Of a stretch of DNA of 64,000 nucleotides, positions 1 through 7,493 are shown piece after piece. Every line of letters starts with the position of its first letter. Position 1 is the stretch's first letter. Source of the DNA: Meiothermus sp. CFH 77666. Lineage in GTDB: Bacteria > Deinococcota > Deinococci > Deinococcales > Thermaceae. The translations under genes were made by a program, and so were the position numbers. The stretch is taken from positions 1-64,000 of the forward strand of contig NZ_JAGDFV010000002.1 in assembly GCF_017497985.1 (NCBI RefSeq). The letters run 5' to 3'. The notes under the pieces were generated by a model that was given only the letters and a program-made list of their open reading frames with translations, made no database searches and was not told where the DNA came from.

Positions 1-2
1 CG

Positions 3-317
3 GCCAATGTTGCTGACAAGCATTTCAATGCTTTATTTCAGCAGTTCAATCAGCAGGCCATCATCCTGGTGGATTTGGGCTTCAGGGATAAGGACAGAAG
101 CCAGGTTCCGGCGTGTCTCAAGTTCTGTGCCCATAAGACCTGGTCAGAGCGTATGTCCATCGAAAGGTTGTTGTCTCAACTAACCCGTTTTTTCGGTGCC
201 AAGAAACGCCATCACCGTACTGAACTTGGCTTTACTGCTTGGTGGGCTTACCTCATCATTGCCATCAACCTCATCGCCGCCTTCCCGAACCTGTGCCTTG
301 CTAACATCGTTTTGTGA
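3..317 (+). CDS. Transposase, C-terminal part only (gene enters from left edge)
   Basis: The reading frame is open from base 3 to a TGA at 315-317, so the gene begins outside the window. The visible 104 residues contain a block (ERMSIERLLSQLTRFFGAKK) followed by RHHRTELGF and a hydrophobic end, which resembles the C-terminal part of DDE transposases, where a conserved Glu lies in an E-R-x-x-x-R/K-like context. The IS family cannot be fixed from this end alone. After the stop, a stretch near 371-392 (CTGTTGCAAGGTTTG) could belong to the element's right end, but no matching left end is in the window. The transposase marks the edge of the accessory island that follows. Whether the element is intact cannot be judged. 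Confidence 0.65.
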   Translation, partial: ANVADKHFNALFQQFNQQAIILVDLGFRDKDRSQVPACLKFCAHKTWSERMSIERLLSQLTRFFGAKKRHHRTELGFTAWWAYLIIAINLIAAFPNLCLANIVL

Positions 318-472
318 CTAGCACCAGTGATTAGCTAGGTTCAGTAAGGCTCGCAAAGTCAGGTAGATCTTGCTCTGTTGCAAGGTTTGGGTATTTGAAG
401 GTCAGCAGTGGATGGGGGGGCAGTTACCCCAAATGCAAGTTAGTGGTTTTTAGACATAACATGTTATTTTGC

Positions 473-574
473 GAGGCCAACCCGCAGGTTTTCATAGAAC
501 CCACCCTTACCGAAAAGTATGGTGAACCCCCATTCAAAGAGAAAAAGCGATGGTAAGTGTGCGGGAACCTCGAG
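473..574 (+). repeat. 102-bp direct repeat, copy 1
   Basis: Bases 473-574 match 3219-3320 with five mismatches in 102 positions. The repeat encodes a protein tail (ANPQVFIEPTLTEKYGEPPF then a basic KEKKRW end) with its TAA stop, and continues about 18 bases into the following GTG. In this copy the tail has no upstream gene body: the sequence before 473 is unrelated to that before 3219, so it is a 3' remnant. The two copies bracket the toxin-immunity cassette. Confidence 0.9.
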
Positions 575-1939
575 GGTCTCGAGGGGGTAGCCTTACAGCC
601 GCAGCCCAACCACCTGAAAAACTCAGTACCCCCACGGAGATGCAGCCCCCGCCCCCTAGCTCCTCCCACCGTCCCCACCCCTCCGGGCCAGACCGCGCCC
701 CCGCCCACCAGCACGAACCCCCAGGACGGCCCCCTGGGTGTGGTGGCCCCCAGCACCATCGCGCTCCCCCAACTACCCCCGGTCGGCCCAGGCGGCAGCC
801 CCATTGGCGTGAACCCGCCGCCGGGGTGGGGGCCCCAGAGGGATACCCCGCCTGTGGTTACGCCCCAGTCCTGGGAAGACTTCGTCCGCTGGTTGCAAGC
901 CCTCAACGAGTACGCTCAAACCCTGGAGCAGGAACTCCGGCACAAGACCGACGAACAACTAGCCCAGATGGGCGGCAACCTGGCCGACAAACTGGCCAAT
1001 CGTTCCGCCGAACTTCTCAAGAGCCACGCGGAGGCCTTAATCCGCCAGGGCAAGCTGCCTGAGGCATACCGGGCTAAGGTGGAGGCCGTCCTCGACTTCG
1101 TTAAGACCTGGCAAGACCCCAAAGAGCAGTTGAGCTTCACCATCGAGTTCGCCGCCGTGGTCATTGCGGCCCGCGGGGTGGGGTCGGGGGGCGTGAGCCT
1201 GGATCGCATGGCCGAGGTGGCGTGGGCCGGCCTCCAGGCCAAACAGGTGGGTGGAAAGGTGCGTGACCCCAGCGGGGGCCCCTTCTTCGACGCTGCGGGT
1301 TACAAGGGCTTGCTGCAGGGCTACGTGGACGACGTCTCCACCCTGCTGAGCCCGGAGTACCAGCGGCGGGCCAACCAGCAGCTGGGCGGGGCGGTGGGCT
1401 TCGTGGCCGGCTTCAACCCCCTGGTGGGCACCATCACCGGCATCTACGGAGCCCTGACCGGCAGGGATCTCTTCACCGGACAGTCCCTCAGCACCGCCGA
1501 GCGGGTGACCGGGGTCATTTCCTTTGGTCGGGTGGCGAAGGCGTTGGGGATGGCCAGTCGACTGGATCGAAACCTCGGGGGAAAGGTCGGGGATGGACTG
1601 CAGGCGCACCACCTGATTCCACAAGAATTATTCCGCACAGATCCAGCCCTCAAAAGGGCCGTTAGGGGTGGGTTCGATATGGATGCAAGTTACAATGGGT
1701 TGTTGATTCCCACCACCGCTTCCGACAGCCTGTCCATGGGAATGCCCTTCCACCGGGGGTCGCATCCCAACTATACGCAAAGTGTCCAAAGAGAGCTGTA
1801 TCAATTACAAACTCGCTCACTAATCGAAGGCTGGTCCGATGCGCGGGTCGCCCAAGAGGTGAGAGCGCTGGCCGGGAAGCTTGCCCACGAGATCCAGTCC
1901 AAAGGGGGAGGCGTTTCGCTGAACCAAGCCTTCCGCTAA
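557..1939 (+). CDS. Polymorphic toxin C-terminal module with AHH-type nuclease tip
   Basis: This is a 460-residue open frame. The first ~110 residues are proline-rich linker. A helical section follows, then a glycine-rich segment (FNPLVGTITGIYGALTGRDL, about residues 285-305) that resembles the pre-toxin TG linker found just before toxin tips. The C-terminal ~120 residues start with QAHHLIPQELF, the A-H-H motif of HNH/ENDO VII-type AHH nuclease toxins, with later histidines (FHRGSHPNY). The predicted role is a secreted or contact-delivered nuclease in inter-bacterial competition. No signal peptide or delivery domain is visible. The assigned GTG start follows directly on the stop codon of repeat copy 1, so the true N-terminus may be missing or start later. 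Genes at 1967 and 2575 are probable immunity genes. Confidence 0.75.
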   Translation: MCGNLEGLEGVALQPQPNHLKNSVPPRRCSPRPLAPPTVPTPPGQTAPPPTSTNPQDGPLGVVAPSTIALPQLPPVGPGGSPIGVNPPPGWGPQRDTPPVVTPQSWEDFVRWLQALNEYAQTLEQELRHKTDEQLAQMGGNLADKLANRSAELLKSHAEALIRQGKLPEAYRAKVEAVLDFVKTWQDPKEQLSFTIEFAAVVIAARGVGSGGVSLDRMAEVAWAGLQAKQVGGKVRDPSGGPFFDAAGYKGLLQGYVDDVSTLLSPEYQRRANQQLGGAVGFVAGFNPLVGTITGIYGALTGRDLFTGQSLSTAERVTGVISFGRVAKALGMASRLDRNLGGKVGDGLQAHHLIPQELFRTDPALKRAVRGGFDMDASYNGLLIPTTASDSLSMGMPFHRGSHPNYTQSVQRELYQLQTRSLIEGWSDARVAQEVRALAGKLAHEIQSKGGGVSLNQAFR

Positions 1940-1966
1940 GTGTTTATGTCCGACAGGAGGTAGAGG

Positions 1967-2545
1967 GTGTACTACATTTTTGAATCCAGGATTAGAGGCT
2001 GGGGAAGCCGAAGCCTGCTGGCCGACTCGGAGCCGACGATAGAGGATTGTGAGCCCCACTGGTGGTTGGCCCAACCCCTCACCAAGCGGCCCGAACGCTT
2101 CAAGTTCTTCGTACCCAAGAAGGCAAAGTTTGTGGACAACTACGCCTGCGGCACCGGGATCGATATGTACTCCCGACGGCTGGTGGAACTTTTGGCTACC
2201 TTTCCCATCCGGTTCGAGGCCTTCCCGGCGGATGTTTTGGACGAGGTCTCGGGGGAGAAACTCGATGTGGACTACCTGGCCTTTCACCTGCTTGAGATCT
2301 ATCCCGCGGTAGACTTTGCCCGCTCTGACCTGGTGTTAGGCCCCGACTACCCAAGCAGTATCGTTGCGGTGAGGCGGCTGGTGCTAACCGAGGAGATCCT
2401 GCAGGCGGGCCACCTACTCTTTCGTCCCGCCGAGCTATTTGCATTCGTTCTCATTCACGAAGACCTGAAGCAAACCCTGGACCGGCACAAGATCACCGGG
2501 TGTAATTACGTGCCCCTGGGCGAGTTCAAAGTCGGGCTCCAGTAG
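1967..2545 (+). CDS. Imm11-like (DUF1629-type) immunity protein
   Basis: The product is 192 residues. GTG start with a strong AGGAGG ribosome site six bases upstream, and only 27 bp after the toxin stop, so it is probably co-transcribed. The pattern (YFVPK-like early block, then FEAFPADVLDEVSGEKLDVDY around residues 84-105, then a C-terminal segment ending near VGLQ) resembles the Imm11/DUF1629 family of immunity proteins that accompany polymorphic toxins, including AHH nucleases. The predicted function is to bind and neutralise the upstream nuclease in the producing cell. The family call is from remembered pattern and position; the position argument is the stronger one. Confidence 0.6.
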   Translation: MYYIFESRIRGWGSRSLLADSEPTIEDCEPHWWLAQPLTKRPERFKFFVPKKAKFVDNYACGTGIDMYSRRLVELLATFPIRFEAFPADVLDEVSGEKLDVDYLAFHLLEIYPAVDFARSDLVLGPDYPSSIVAVRRLVLTEEILQAGHLLFRPAELFAFVLIHEDLKQTLDRHKITGCNYVPLGEFKVGLQ

Positions 2546-2574
2546 CAGAAGCTAGAATGAATAAGAGGATACTA

Positions 2575-3066
2575 ATGAGTCGAAAAAACTTCGATGAAGC
2601 TCTCGGCCTTCTTAGCCAGAACAAAGACTTATTAGAGCCAGAAGATATTGTAGGTGAGCTAGAAGAATCGGTTGTAAGTGATGCTGAAAACGAGCTTGAC
2701 GTTGTTTTTCCGCCCATGTTTAGAACCTATCTTCTAGAATATGGTCAAATAACAGTGGGAAGTGAAGAAATCTATGGTCTCATGGGAGGAAAATATCCGG
2801 GAGGAGCAGTACCAGATCTACTCTGGCTCACTAAAGCCTTGCGCAGTAAGGGCTTTCCAAAGTATTTCTTGCCTATCGCAGATCTTGGGGATGGCCGTCT
2901 TTTCGTTATTGACCTGAGCCGCCGTAATGAAGAGAATGAATCGCCAGTAGCGCTCGTCTTCCCAAGTGCTGAAATACCATCTGCAGCTATTGAAACGGTT
3001 TTCGACGATTTTGGGGATTTTCTTTTGGACACTGTGCGTAGAGGTCTCAAAGGGATATTACGGTGA
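2575..3066 (+). CDS. SUKH-type (SMI1/KNR4) immunity protein
   Basis: The product is 163 residues from the ATG at 2575, chosen because AAGAGG lies six bases upstream; an ATG at 2557 has no such site. SUKH features visible: an early acidic helix (PEDIVGELEESVVSDAENEL), the PPMFRTYLLEYG block near residue 45-57, a central DLLWLTKALR segment, and the FLPIADLGDGRLFVIDL strand. SUKH proteins are common immunity partners of nuclease toxins. Base composition is clearly more AT-rich than neighbours (AGA, ATA, TTA codons frequent), pointing to recent acquisition. It may protect against the AHH tip or be an orphan immunity gene for a toxin no longer present. Confidence 0.7.
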   Translation: MSRKNFDEALGLLSQNKDLLEPEDIVGELEESVVSDAENELDVVFPPMFRTYLLEYGQITVGSEEIYGLMGGKYPGGAVPDLLWLTKALRSKGFPKYFLPIADLGDGRLFVIDLSRRNEENESPVALVFPSAEIPSAAIETVFDDFGDFLLDTVRRGLKGILR

Positions 3067-3158
3067 TTGAGATTGCGCCAGGAGGTCACGGTAACTTCTT
3101 CAACCTCTCGTTCATTATTGCTTTTCAAACGGCTAACTCTGATCGGAGATCACCGTTT

Positions 3159-3302
3159 ATGCTCCACCCTTTCAGCAACCGGGCCGAGCTGATGCGAGCC
3201 ATTATGCAACGGGCCTGGGAGGCCAACCCGCAGGTTTTCATAGAACCCACCCTTACCGAAAAGTATGGTGAACCTCCGTTCAAGGATAAAAAGCGACGGT
3301 AA
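3159..3302 (+). CDS. Small hypothetical protein whose 3' half is the duplicated tail
   Basis: This short frame of 47 residues starts MLHPFSNRAELMRAIMQRAW and ends in the same tail as repeat copy 1, with a basic KDKKRR terminus. No domain recognised. An ATG at 3159 is the first start after the SUKH gene that leads into the tail; an in-frame ATG at 3063 overlapping the SUKH stop would give 79 residues. The tail's duplication on both sides of the toxin cassette suggests this gene, or a longer ancestor, is the site at which cassettes were swapped. Function unknown. Confidence 0.4.
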   Translation: MLHPFSNRAELMRAIMQRAWEANPQVFIEPTLTEKYGEPPFKDKKRR

Positions 3303-3320
3303 GTGTGCGGGAACCTCGAG
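3219..3320 (+). repeat. 102-bp direct repeat, copy 2
   Basis: This is the second copy of the sequence at 473-574 (97 of 102 bases identical). Here it is the 3' end of the small open frame 3159-3302 and continues past its TAA into GTGTGCGGGAACCTCGAG, after which the copies diverge. Together the copies flank 2.6 kb carrying the AHH toxin, the Imm11-like gene and the SUKH gene. Confidence 0.9.
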
Positions 3321-3432
3321 GCCGCGGAAAGGTTTGTTGCAAGAAACATTTGGAACGCAAAAAAGCGATGAGGGCAAAACAAACGTGTTGTTCTGCTAGA
3401 CTACTGCGCTGATGTTTTGAAGAGGTCTCCCC

Positions 3433-3727
3433 ATGTTACCCCGTTATCTCCACACCCTCCCCCCACTCCTCCTGGCCGCCTGCACCAGCCCGGACAGCAC
3501 CCCCCCTGCGGTCTCCATCAGCGAAACAGTACAGTGGTGCATCCGTAGAGATATTCTCCATAGAGACATTCTCCATGGGTAAAACAGTGGGAGGAGGGTA
3601 CTACGAAGGAGGAAAGGAATATGCCACAACAATCATGGTAAGCGCCATATACGATAAGGATGGCCGAATCATCACTGTGTTCCCTGTGCTGAAGGAGAAA
3701 CGATGGGCGCCAAAGGTAAGCGAGTGA
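3433..3727 (+). pseudogene. Broken lipoprotein / toxin-tip remnant
   Basis: From ATG 3433 a lipoprotein signal is read (hydrophobic LPPLLLAAC, lipobox Cys at residue 17), then TSPDSTPP, and the frame stops at 3580-3582 after 49 residues. In the next frame, open across the same stretch, the sequence reads GASVEIFSIETFSMGKTVGG, then EYATTIMVSAIYDKDGRIIT and a FPV end, stopping at 3725-3727. That second part looks like the end of a small RNase-type toxin fold (a strand pair ending in YD-DG-I-T-FPV). A single base change could fuse the two. The 25-bp overlap of this frame with the gene at 3703 suggests a toxin-immunity pair whose toxin has decayed. The toxin family is not certain. Confidence 0.45.
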
Positions 3728-4134
3728 TCATAGTCAACAGCCACTGGTTGCACCAAATCTTTGCTACCCTCGGGGAGGGCAACGAAGAACGCGCCCAGGA
3801 CATCGCCAACTTGAACATGATCAATCCCAGCAGCATCCGCAAGCTGGTCGAGAACCACATCCGGCCTTATTTTGAGTTTATGCCCCGCAAGTCGGCCCAG
3901 CGGGTCAAGGAGTCCTGGCGGTATGCCCTCAGTGCACTTCCGAATAGCGCCCTGCAAGCGCTTCATCTCGAGGATGAGCTGGAACTGCCGTTCGAGCTGC
4001 CGCACGATGTTCGGAAGTTTTTCCAGGACATCTGGGAGGAGATGTTTCCGGGGGAACCCTGGCAGATTGAGGATCTGAGCGTTTATCAAGACTACAACAC
4101 AAAGTTATCAGACCCCTTCAACTTTCAAGAGTAG
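3703..4134 (+). CDS. Hypothetical protein, probable immunity partner
   Basis: The product is 143 residues, mostly helical and acidic toward the end (LHLEDELELPFELP, FFQDIWEEMFPGEPW). No family recognised and no signal peptide, so cytoplasmic. The ATG at 3703 overlaps the last 25 bases of the toxin-like frame ending at 3727, and GAAGGAG lies about seven bases upstream (3690s), so translation may be coupled. Acidic small proteins encoded immediately after toxin tips are usually immunity proteins. That role is inferred from position only. Confidence 0.5.
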   Translation: MGAKGKRVIIVNSHWLHQIFATLGEGNEERAQDIANLNMINPSSIRKLVENHIRPYFEFMPRKSAQRVKESWRYALSALPNSALQALHLEDELELPFELPHDVRKFFQDIWEEMFPGEPWQIEDLSVYQDYNTKLSDPFNFQE

Positions 4135-4172
4135 GAGAGTAACTATTCGGGTTACAGAGGTGATTAATCCAA

Positions 4173-4501
4173 ATGGAAGTAAGTCAGGGCAGTAGACTCA
4201 TGCTCAATAAGGAATCCGAACTAATATGGGATTTTTTTACCTGGAGCCGCATACTTTTTCCTAATGAACGTCTTCCTCACGTAGACTCCGACCCCTCCTT
4301 TGATCTGATTACTCTCGAGCTGCACCACCCCCACGCCGTACCATCCCCACCCCATACTTCCTTGCCAGACTGCTGATCGAAGCCGGGGTCTTCCGGTATT
4401 CCGCCTCCAATGCCTCCCGTACCGCTACCTTTCCTTACGACCCTAACTTTTTCTCCGTTGGAATAAAGGAGCTCACCTTGCTTGGAACACCCCGATTGTC
4501 C
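4173..4501 (+). other. Gene-poor stretch with a possible degraded frame
   Basis: Between the immunity-like gene and dtd there is no convincing intact gene. A 67-codon frame from 4173 ends at 4376. In another frame, from about 4337 onward, a protein-like run is readable (TPYFLARLLIEAGVFRYSAS, then TATFPYDPNFFSVGIKELTL), which then runs antisense into dtd. The pair could be a frameshifted leftover of an island gene. Nothing else is seen here. Confidence 0.25.
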
Positions 4502-4966
4502 TCACACACGCCTGGGGGCTTGTTTTTCCGCCGAATCCAGCCAGATGGTCACCGGCCCATTGTTGACCAGATACACCTCCATGTGGGCCTGGAAAACGCC
4601 AGTCTCGACATGTAGCCCCTGCGCTGTGAGCAGGTCGCAAAAACGCTCGTATAGCCGTCGGCCCTCCTCGGGCAGCGCCGCCTCGATGAAGCTGGGCCGG
4701 TTGCCTTTGCGGGTATCGCCATACAGGGTGAACTGCGACACGACCAGCACCTCGCCCCCGACATCGGGCAGGGCCAGGTTCATCTTGCCTTCGGCATCGG
4801 CAAAAATCCGCAGCCCTGCAATCTTGCGGGCCAGGTAGGCGGCATCGTCTGGGGTGTCGCCCTTACCCACCCCGAGCAGTACCAACAACCCCTGTCCAAT
4901 CTGGCCCACGATCTCGCCCGCTACGACCACCTGGGCCCGGGAGACTCTTTGCACCACGGCACGCAC
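4502..4966 (-). CDS. dtd: D-aminoacyl-tRNA deacylase
   Basis: The product is 154 residues, the normal length for Dtd. It hydrolyses D-aminoacyl-tRNAs (and Gly-tRNA(Ala)), a cytoplasmic proofreading step acting as a homodimer. Family signatures are visible: [13 protein letters not shown] at the N-terminus, [17 protein letters not shown] around residues 76-93, and the C-terminal NNGPVTIW (NxGPVT signature) near 135-142. The GTG start has TATTGT six bases upstream, a -10-like box implying a leaderless transcript of its own. It lies 151 bp downstream of a degV gene on the same strand. Confidence 0.95.
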   Translation of the reverse strand: MRAVVQRVSRAQVVVAGEIVGQIGQGLLVLLGVGKGDTPDDAAYLARKIAGLRIFADAEGKMNLALPDVGGEVLVVSQFTLYGDTRKGNRPSFIEAALPEEGRRLYERFCDLLTAQGLHVETGVFQAHMEVYLVNNGPVTIWLDSAEKQAPRRV

Positions 4967-5117
4967 GCCCAGACAATAACAGGGGAGGGGGGGTGTTGTC
5001 AGCCGAGAGCTGAACGCCTGGGGCCAAAAGGCGCTGTGCTTTCAGCGCGGGGTTTGACCAGTGCCATGTGGCGAGCGTGGGGGCCCTCGAGCCTAACTCT
5101 GGCGTGTGAACCCTGGC

Positions 5118-5948
5118 TCACCTTGGTGCAGCGAACAGCGCCACCGTGCCGGGGCCGGTGTGGGCGGCCACGGCGGGGCCGCATTCGCGCACGTCCTCAA
5201 TCACCACACCCTCCTGGCTGATGAGCTTGCGGAGTTCCTCGGTGCCCTGGGGGTTGTAGGCGTGGGCCAGGATCACCCGCGCTCCCTCGGGAAAGGCCTG
5301 GTGAAAAGCCTGGGAAAGCTCCTCTAAGCCCTTGTGCCAGCCCCTGGCCCGGGCCAGGGGCCTTACCAGCCCATCCCGCACCTCGAGCACCGGCAGCAGC
5401 TTGAGCAGGGAGCCGATGAAATGCTGCAAGCCGCCAATCCGCCCGCCTCGGTGCAAATATTCCAGTGTGGCGGGCAGCACGAAGCCCCGCACCCGTTCTA
5501 CCAGGGGGGCGATGGCTTCTTCCAGCTTGTCCCAGGGCACCCCCGCCGAGAGCTTGCGCCGGGCCTCCTCGATTACAAAGGAAAGCCCACCGTTAAGGGT
5601 CAGGCCGTCAATCACCTTGACGCGGTTGCCGAACTTCTCGGCTACCATACGGGCTGTAGCACAGGTGCCCGAAAGCTTGCTGGAGACGTGTACCGAAACG
5701 ATCCGGTCGAATTTCTCGAGCAAATCCCTGTACAAAGCCTCCAGATCCACCGGTGAAATCTGGCTGGTGCTCACCTTTTTGCCAGCGAGCTGGGCCTTTA
5801 TCACCTCGTCCGGGGTCATCTCCACATAGTCGCGGTAGCTCTGGCCTTCGATAATGACCTGCTGAGGGATTACATACACATCTCGCTCGAGGGCTTCCTG
5901 GGGGCTCAGGCCCAGGGTTGAATCGGCCACGAATGCGGTACGTTCCAT
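5118..5948 (-). CDS. DegV family fatty-acid-binding protein
   Basis: The product is 276 residues from the ATG at 5948, chosen for GGGAGG seven bases upstream; longer frames upstream lack support. DegV proteins bind a fatty acid between two domains and, in Firmicutes, serve as the FakB subunit of fatty acid kinase. Visible signatures: FVADSTLGLSPQE at the N-terminus, YRDYVEMTPDEV, the KVSTSQISPVD loop (T-S-Q-P/I region), VSSKLSGTCATARMVAEKF, and GGRIGGLQHFIGSLLKLLPV. Its neighbour at 6157-6996 is a second DegV, 208 bp upstream on the same strand and clearly diverged in sequence. No FakA-like kinase gene is in the window. Confidence 0.9.
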   Translation of the reverse strand: MERTAFVADSTLGLSPQEALERDVYVIPQQVIIEGQSYRDYVEMTPDEVIKAQLAGKKVSTSQISPVDLEALYRDLLEKFDRIVSVHVSSKLSGTCATARMVAEKFGNRVKVIDGLTLNGGLSFVIEEARRKLSAGVPWDKLEEAIAPLVERVRGFVLPATLEYLHRGGRIGGLQHFIGSLLKLLPVLEVRDGLVRPLARARGWHKGLEELSQAFHQAFPEGARVILAHAYNPQGTEELRKLISQEGVVIEDVRECGPAVAAHTGPGTVALFAAPR

Positions 5949-6156
5949 CTCTACCTCCCGTTTGCCTTTCCTAAAAACCTGATTCAGGCGAGTATAGCTG
6001 ATTTTGTAGCAAACGCACGCGTCACTGATGGGCGCTACTGGCCTCAACGGCCTTCAAGGGAGGCTGGGTTATTTGTGGCCGCGCTCCAAAGATGCTAACC
6101 CTCCGTCGCAGGTCGGTTATCTCGGTTATCGAGCCATTAGCAACCCACACGGCATC

Positions 6157-6996
6157 TCACAGGCTGTAGGCGTAGTACCCGTACAGCCCCGGCCCGGTGT
6201 GGGTGGAAATCACGCCCCCGATGCTACTGGTGATGCGCTCTTCCAGGGGCAGCCCGGCAGCCTGTACGGCGGCTTTGAATGCAGCCACATCGCTTTCTTC
6301 GGCGTTATAGAGATAGTAGATACGGATTTTCTGACGGCCTGCGGCCCAGGTCTTGAGCGACTCGACCATCTCGGCCAGCGCCTTTTTCTCGCCCCTGGCC
6401 CGGCCTGCAGCCTCGACCTTGCCTTCCTTGACGGTCAGGATGGGTTTGATGCCCAGGAGGCCTCCCAGCAGGGCCTGGGCCCCGCCAATGCGCCCGTTTT
6501 TCTTGAGGTAGTCCAGGGTTGCCAGGGTAAAGCGCACGATGTGGTCGGCGCGGATGCGCTCGAGTTCGACCAGTACCTGCTTCAGGTCGGCCCCCTGATC
6601 CAGAAGCTCCTTGGCCCGCTCGACCATCATCCCGATGCCCATGCTGGCGGCCAGCGAATCGAAGACCGTAACCTTACCTGGGAACTCCTGCGCGGCCAGG
6701 TTGGCCGAGCCTACCGTACCGGAAAGCTTGGAGGAAATGTGAATCGAGAGTACGTGGTCGGCTTTTTGCAGGGCGCGCTCGTAGGCGGCCTTGAAGTCGG
6801 CGGGGGAGGGCTGGCTGGTGCTGGGCATCGCGGCCCCGGCGGCTACCCCGGCGAAGATGTCGGCGGGGGTGATTTCCACCCAGTCTTTGTGGATTTTGCC
6901 CTGGAAGTTGACGTAGAGGGGTACCACTTCCACGCCCATCTCCGCAGCGCGGGCCTGTAGGTCGGAGGTCGAGTCGGTTACGATGGCTATTTTCAT
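6157..6996 (-). CDS. DegV family fatty-acid-binding protein (second copy)
   Basis: The product is 279 residues from ATG 6996, with AAAGGAG at good spacing. DegV motifs: IVTDSTSDLQARAAEMGVEV, then KDWVEITPADIF, PSTSQPSPADF, ISSKLSGTVGSANLAAQEF, and NGRIGGAQALLGGLLGIKPI. It is likely a two-domain fatty acid carrier, as its neighbour. The pair is probably an old tandem duplication that now differs across most of its length, suggesting different lipid preference or different kinase partners (inference). Transcription would run from here through the second degV toward dtd. Confidence 0.9.
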   Translation of the reverse strand: MKIAIVTDSTSDLQARAAEMGVEVVPLYVNFQGKIHKDWVEITPADIFAGVAAGAAMPSTSQPSPADFKAAYERALQKADHVLSIHISSKLSGTVGSANLAAQEFPGKVTVFDSLAASMGIGMMVERAKELLDQGADLKQVLVELERIRADHIVRFTLATLDYLKKNGRIGGAQALLGGLLGIKPILTVKEGKVEAAGRARGEKKALAEMVESLKTWAAGRQKIRIYYLYNAEESDVAAFKAAVQAAGLPLEERITSSIGGVISTHTGPGLYGYYAYSL

Positions 6997-7493
6997 GCAG
7001 TTTCTCCTTTGTGGTTCGGGCTGTCGGCCCGTCACCAGGGTTTTTGGGTAAGGTCACACCTGTTCCGTAAGTCTAGCACAGGGTTTGTTCTGTGGGCCTC
7101 ATGGGATTTTGGATAGAGCCTGACACTTTGAGTATCTGATACTACTGAGACCGGCGAAATGAAAAGTACATTTGCTGCTCTGGTATCGTCCAATCTTTTC
7201 TCCTCGCCCTACCCTTTCCTGCTGGGAGAGGGTTTTGACCGCCATTTTCGATTCGGATATTTCGTCGCTATGTAGCGACGAATCAACTCGACCAACAGGA
7301 GACGCTTTTTCACCGACCGACAGGGTGGGGTGTGCTTCAGGATTCCAAAAAGACAAGCTCCTGAATCTTTGGTTTTGTTTTTGAATCCAATACGAACCGG
7401 CTTCGCCTTCTCCAAGAGCTTGTGCCATCTGGGACAAGGTGATAAGGTTGGGGCGAATGCCGGGGTAGACCGGCTGGCTCCCAGGACAAAACT
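6997..7493. other. Intergenic region between degV and serA
   Basis: A 497-bp divergent region without a credible gene; short frames on both strands have no ribosome sites or recognisable products. It should hold the promoters of the degV unit (a TAGACT box near 7070, minus strand) and of serA. A perfect inverted repeat at 7261-7282 is its only strong structure. I found no T-box or amino-acid riboswitch signature upstream of serA. Confidence 0.5.
7261..7282. repeat. Perfect 10-bp inverted repeat upstream of serA
   Basis: Arms TTCGTCGCTA and TAGCGACGAA are exact reverse complements separated by TG. The 22-bp symmetric site lies 211 bp before the serA start. With a 2-nt spacer it is more plausible as a dimeric regulator's operator than as an RNA hairpin, though a cruciform or hairpin cannot be excluded. 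Confidence 0.6.

Noticed and set aside
7099-7437. Minus-strand frame of about 112 codons upstream of serA
   Set aside because: It covers the palindrome and the expected promoter region, has no ribosome site and no recognisable sequence.
7284-7493. T-box or other amino-acid leader upstream of serA
   Set aside because: No TGGNACCGCG-type antiterminator element, specifier hairpin or terminator T-run was found.
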